NCBI GenBank assembly: GCA_947629485.1
Contig: CANRDX010000003.1
Span: forward strand, 28,103-92,102
Length of the DNA stretch: 64,000 nucleotides
Source: an uncultured Clostridia bacterium
GTDB taxonomy: Bacteria; Bacillota; Clostridia; Christensenellales; Borkfalkiaceae
Direction: 5' to 3'
The translations under genes were made by a program, and so were the position numbers. Below the pieces are notes generated by a model, which worked only from the letters and a program-made list of their open reading frames with translations, was not told the DNA's origin and searched no databases. Within the stretch, counting starts at the first letter, position 1. Each line of letters starts with the position of its first letter. Shown here in pieces: positions 60,920-64,000 of this stretch.

Positions 60920-61827
60920 AGAAACTGCTTGTCATTTGCGGCCCCACGGCGTCGGGAAAGACGGCGCTTGCCGTGAAGTGTGCCGAAGCGCTGAACGGGG
61001 AGATCGTCTCCGCAGACGCCTTTCTCGTCTACCGCGGCCTTAATATCGGCACGGCAAAGCCGACGGAGGAGGAACGGGGCGGGATCGCGCACCATCTCAT
61101 CGACGTCGCCGACCCGCGCGAGGATTTTTCCGTGAGCGACTACGAGCGCCTCGCGCTCGCCGCCGTCGAAGATATCCTTTCCCGCGGCAAGACGCCCGTT
61201 CTCTGCGGCGGAACGGGGTTCTATCTCAACGCCGTCCTCTATGCTCACGCGTTCGGGAACGCGCCCGCCTCGAAGGAGATCCGCGCCCGTCTTGCGAAGA
61301 TCGCCGAAGAGGAGGGGAGGGAGGCGCTCCATGCGCGGCTTGCAGACGTCGATCCCGCGAGCGCCGCGGTTTTGCACCCCAACGACGTGAAGCGCGTGAT
61401 CCGCGCGTTGGAGATCTTTGAACTCACGGGCAAGAGGAAGTCAGACCAGCGGGACGGATCCGCCCCGCGCTATCCCTTCGCCGCCTTTTCCTACGACTAT
61501 CCCCGCGCGGAGCTTTACGAACGCATCCGCCGCCGGACGCAGGAGATGATCTGCCGCGGGCTTGTCGACGAGGTAAAGGGGCTTCTCGCTCGCGGCGTGC
61601 CGCCGACTGCGCAGAGCATGCAGGCGATAGGCTATAAAGAAGTGGTCGATTTCTTAAAAAACAGCTATAATTTAGGTACTATGTCAGACATAATCGAGAA
61701 AAATACGCGCAATTATGCCAAAAGGCAGCTCACTTTCTTCAAACGCATGGCAGATCTTCACCTGCTTGCGCCGAGAGATCTGCACGACGTTGTGCGGGAG
61801 GTAACACAAATTTATGAATGCGAATGA
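60916..61827 (+). CDS. miaA: tRNA dimethylallyltransferase
   Basis: A 303-residue enzyme adding dimethylallyl to A37 of UNN-decoding tRNAs. The P-loop is GPTASGKTALAV, ISADAF-type VSADAFLVYRGLNIGTAKP is the substrate region, and VICGGTGFYL-like VLCGGTGFYLNA and QAIGYKE are family motifs. The ATG at 60916 overlaps the mutL stop (ATGA). Its 3' end overlaps the next gene by 14 nt. Confidence 0.97.
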   Translation: MKKLLVICGPTASGKTALAVKCAEALNGEIVSADAFLVYRGLNIGTAKPTEEERGGIAHHLIDVADPREDFSVSDYERLALAAVEDILSRGKTPVLCGGTGFYLNAVLYAHAFGNAPASKEIRARLAKIAEEEGREALHARLADVDPASAAVLHPNDVKRVIRALEIFELTGKRKSDQRDGSAPRYPFAAFSYDYPRAELYERIRRRTQEMICRGLVDEVKGLLARGVPPTAQSMQAIGYKEVVDFLKNSYNLGTMSDIIEKNTRNYAKRQLTFFKRMADLHLLAPRDLHDVVREVTQIYECE

Positions 61828-63031
61828 ACTCATCGCCGCGGCGGAAACGTCGCTTGCTTCCCGATTTTCGGAGATCGACGGCGTTGCGCTTTTCAATCAG
61901 GAAAAGGTCCTCGACGCATTCCGCGGCGAGGGGATCGCCCTGCGCCACTTCAATCCTTCGACGGGCTACGGCTACGGAGACGACGGGCGGGACGCCCTCG
62001 GCAGGGTGTATGCGCGCGCCTTCGGCGCGGAGAGCGCCATCGTCTCTCCCGCCCTTCTTTCGGGCACGCATGCGCTCACCGTCGCGCTGTTCGGTGTGCT
62101 TCGCCCGGGCGACCGCGTCCTCTGCCTCACGGGAACGCCCTACGATACGATCCGCGGCGTCATCTACGGCGAAGGGAAAGGTTCGCTTGCGGATTTCGGC
62201 GTCGGGTTCGATATCGTGGAATTGGACAAAGAGGGGAAGTGCGCCTACGGGGAGATCGCGGAGCGGCTCAAAGCGAAGTACCGCATGGTCTATATCCAGC
62301 GTTCGCGCGGGTACGAACTTCGCGACGCGTTCTCGGTGCGCGAGATCGGTCAGATGTGCGCTTTCGTGCGCGCGCACGGCTTCGACGGCTGTATCTTTGT
62401 GGATAATTGCTACGGCGAGTTCGTCGAGAAGGAGGAGCCGACGGCTCTCGGCGCCGATCTCATCGTCGGCTCTCTCATCAAAAATCCCGGGGGAGGTCTC
62501 GCTCCGACGGGGGGATATATTGCGGGGCGAAACGATTATGTCGCGATGTGCGCCAACCGTCTCACCGCGCCGTCGGTGGGGGGAGAGATCGGTTCCTACG
62601 CCTTCGGATATCAACCCTTCTTTCAGGGCTTTTTCCTTGCGCCGCACGCCGTTGCGCAGGCGCTCAAAGGGGGGCTGCTCATCGGTAAGTGCATGGAAAT
62701 GCTCGGCTACGAAAACTTCCCCTCGACGGAAAAACCGCTCGCGGATATCACGCGCGCGATCCGCTTTCATACCGAAAAAGAACTGTGCGACTTCATTCGT
62801 TCGGTACAGGAAGTTTCCCCCGTCGATTCCTTTGTGCGGCCCGAGGCGTGGGATATGCCGGGGTACGATTGCAAAGTCATCATGGCGGCGGGGACCTTTG
62901 TCGGAGGCGCCACGCTCGAACTTTCCGCCGACGCGCCCATCCGCGCCCCCTACACGGCGTATTTTCAGGGCGGGCTGACCTACGAACACTGCAAGATCGC
63001 ATGCAGGGCGATCCTTGAAAAGCTACTGTAA
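61814..63031 (+). CDS. methionine gamma-lyase-family PLP protein (YnbB/aluminium-resistance type)
   Basis: A 405-residue fold-type I PLP enzyme. The opening FNQEKVLDAFR and FNPSTGYGYGDDGRD are typical of the YnbB family, and the likely PLP Lys is in SLIKNPGGGLAPTGGYIAG. The family is placed with Cys/Met metabolism enzymes by similarity; its reaction is not established. Last gene of the operon, followed by a strong terminator. In Bacillus this gene also lies near the miaA-hfq region. Confidence 0.92.
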   Translation: MNANELIAAAETSLASRFSEIDGVALFNQEKVLDAFRGEGIALRHFNPSTGYGYGDDGRDALGRVYARAFGAESAIVSPALLSGTHALTVALFGVLRPGDRVLCLTGTPYDTIRGVIYGEGKGSLADFGVGFDIVELDKEGKCAYGEIAERLKAKYRMVYIQRSRGYELRDAFSVREIGQMCAFVRAHGFDGCIFVDNCYGEFVEKEEPTALGADLIVGSLIKNPGGGLAPTGGYIAGRNDYVAMCANRLTAPSVGGEIGSYAFGYQPFFQGFFLAPHAVAQALKGGLLIGKCMEMLGYENFPSTEKPLADITRAIRFHTEKELCDFIRSVQEVSPVDSFVRPEAWDMPGYDCKVIMAAGTFVGGATLELSADAPIRAPYTAYFQGGLTYEHCKIACRAILEKLL

Positions 63032-63048
63032 GCTGCCATAAAACGAAG

Positions 63049-63071
63049 GAGCGGTCCGCCGCTCTTTTTTT
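63049..63071 (+). terminator. terminator of the sirtuin-mutSL-miaA operon
   Basis: GAGCGG/CCGCTC (63049-63054 with 63059-63064), loop TCCG, followed by seven T. Confidence 0.95.
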
Positions 63072-63198
63072 ATTTCATATTGAAAGAGAAAACCGCGCTC
63101 GTCTTGTGTGAAGGGGAAAAAGCGGGGGATCGTGTTCATTTTGCGCAAAAAAAAATCACAAAATGATGAAATTTATTGTTGCACAGCCCCCAATCCGT

Positions 63199-63227
63199 TT
63201 GACAAGGGTAATGGAAAGATGTATTAT
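63199..63227 (+). promoter_or_regulatory. sigma-A promoter of the repeat lipoprotein gene
   Basis: TTGACA (63199-63204), 17-nt spacer, TATTAT (63222-63227), giving an 85-90-nt leader. Confidence 0.8.
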
Positions 63228-63241
63228 ATAAAATATGTTTT

Positions 63242-63291
63242 AATTGCATAAAACTTGATTTTGTAGGTAAAAATTCTCATTTTATGCAATT
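63242..63291 (+). promoter_or_regulatory. 12-bp inverted repeat in the lipoprotein leader
   Basis: AATTGCATAAAA (63242-63253) and TTTTATGCAATT (63280-63291) are perfect inverted repeats with a 26-nt loop. The second arm ends 17 nt before the Shine-Dalgarno AAGGAGA (63308-63314). It could be a binding site or an RNA stem controlling stability or translation. Confidence 0.6.
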
Positions 63292-63320
63292 TTCAAACAA
63301 ATTTAGCAAGGAGAAAGACT

Positions 63321-64000
63321 ATGAAGAAAATCAGGAAATTGCTCATTTCGGTTTTCAGTCTGATGTTGTTGGTCTGCGTGTCTCTCGTCGCCGTCGCTTG
63401 CGGCTCGGAAGAGAGCAACACGTACACCGTCACGGTCACGCAGCCGACGCACGGTGCGATCAACGTAACGCCGGATCCTACGGACGGGGCATATGCGGAG
63501 AACACCGAGATCACGGTGACGCTCGTTCCCGACGCGGATTACGAAGTCGAAAGCTTCACGGTGAACGGCACGGATAAGAAAGCCGACCTCGTGGGGAACG
63601 TCTACACGTTCGAGATCACGGAGAACGTCACGCTCGCGGCGACCTTCACCGAGACGGCTGAAACCCCCGATACATACACCGTCACGGTCACGCAGCCGAC
63701 GCACGGCGCGATCAACGTGGAGCCGAATGCTACGGACGGCGCGTATGCGGAGAACACCGAGATCACGGTGACGCTCGTTCCCGATGCGAACTACGAAGTC
63801 GCGAGCTTCACGGTGAACGGCACGGATAAGAAAGCCGACCTCGTGGGGAACGTCTACACGTTCGAGATCACGGAAAACGTCACGCTCGCGGCGACCTTCA
63901 CCGAGACGGTCGTAACGCCCGAAACATACACCGTCACGGTCACGCAGCCGACGCACGGCGCGATCAACGTGGAGCCGAATGCTACGGACGGCGCGTATGC
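63321..64000 (+). CDS. lipoprotein of 84-residue tandem InlB-like repeats, C-terminus beyond the window
   Basis: ATG 63321 follows AAGGAGA. A lipoprotein signal peptide (KKIRKLLISVFSLMLLVC) ends in LVAVAC with the lipid-bearing Cys near residue 27. From TYTVTVTQPTHGAINV onward the sequence consists of 84-residue units starting at nt 63423, 63675 and 63927 (period 252 nt), the last cut by the edge. The units (YTVTVTQPTHGAINV ... GAYAENTEITVTLVPDADYEVESFTVNG) fit the divergent InlB B-repeat class. The frame stays open to position 64000. Envelope location is expected; function is unknown. Confidence 0.88.
   Translation, partial: MKKIRKLLISVFSLMLLVCVSLVAVACGSEESNTYTVTVTQPTHGAINVTPDPTDGAYAENTEITVTLVPDADYEVESFTVNGTDKKADLVGNVYTFEITENVTLAATFTETAETPDTYTVTVTQPTHGAINVEPNATDGAYAENTEITVTLVPDANYEVASFTVNGTDKKADLVGNVYTFEITENVTLAATFTETVVTPETYTVTVTQPTHGAINVEPNATDGAY

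Noticed and set aside
63423..64000. Regular 252-nt repeats considered as CRISPR or satellite DNA
   Set aside because: The period is a multiple of 3, the frame is open, and the repeats encode InlB-like units; no short direct repeats with spacers are present anywhere in the window.

Overview
The window looks like a spore-forming member of the Clostridia (Bacillota), probably an uncultured gut lineage near Christensenellales/Borkfalkia-type bacteria; the lineage guess is inference. Supporting signs are spoIVA and a CwlD-type cortex amidase (each behind a sigma-E-like promoter), a TM1266-type [FeFe]-hydrogenase-associated regulator, a UAP-like sugar nucleotidyltransferase, a NadD-YqeK fusion, consensus TTGACA-N17-TATAAT promoters and GC-rich coding DNA (high-50s percent by eye) with AT-rich promoters.

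Layout. 1-1533 (minus): two DNA-processing genes (DUF4130 protein, partial, and its radical SAM partner). 1614-5193: two-component system plus an unknown exported membrane protein. 5220-8169: promoter, structured attenuator-like leader, TM1266-type regulator and a three-gene ABC importer whose binding protein appears circularly permuted. 8201-23420: one monocistronic 15-kb gene for a 5025-residue envelope protein (tandem ~200-residue repeats, InlB-like repeats, C-terminal Hint domain). 23420-23975: spacer with relic repeat DNA and tRNA-Thr(GGT). 23976-26769 (minus): asd-dapA-dapB, diaminopimelate/lysine synthesis. 26897-32341: five-gene operon (DUF624-like membrane protein, methyltransferase, Hsp33, TPR protein, HEAT-like protein). 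32342-33910: spoIVA. 33959-35045: MscS channel. 35022-38315: UDP-sugar pyrophosphorylase, RecX, BirA, short NAD(P)HX dehydratase. 38310-41769: small membrane proteins, nadD-yqeK, rsfS and a DeoC-like protein without its catalytic lysines. 41857-44877: secA. 44878-45558: two tandem copies of a ~210-bp intergenic element. 45559-52231: prfB, tsaD, cwlD, acyl-ACP thioesterase, an unknown membrane protein, cysteine desulfurase, thiI. 52228-54405 (minus): class A PBP. 54460-63071: sirtuin, miaB, mutS, mutL, miaA and a YnbB-type PLP enzyme, tightly overlapped as one operon. 63199-64000: start of a lipoprotein made of 84-residue tandem repeats, cut by the window edge.

Most of the window is ordinary housekeeping. 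The unusual parts are (i) the leader plus permuted binding protein at 5.2-6.7 kb, (ii) the giant repeat/InlB/Hint protein with its recent internal duplication and composition-shifted patches, (iii) several promoters whose -10 box lies only 5-9 nt before the start codon, suggesting leaderless mRNAs, and (iv) the tandem intergenic element. Long open frames antisense to the giant gene, secA and the PBP gene are treated as codon-bias shadows. All calls are from reading the sequence without database searches.
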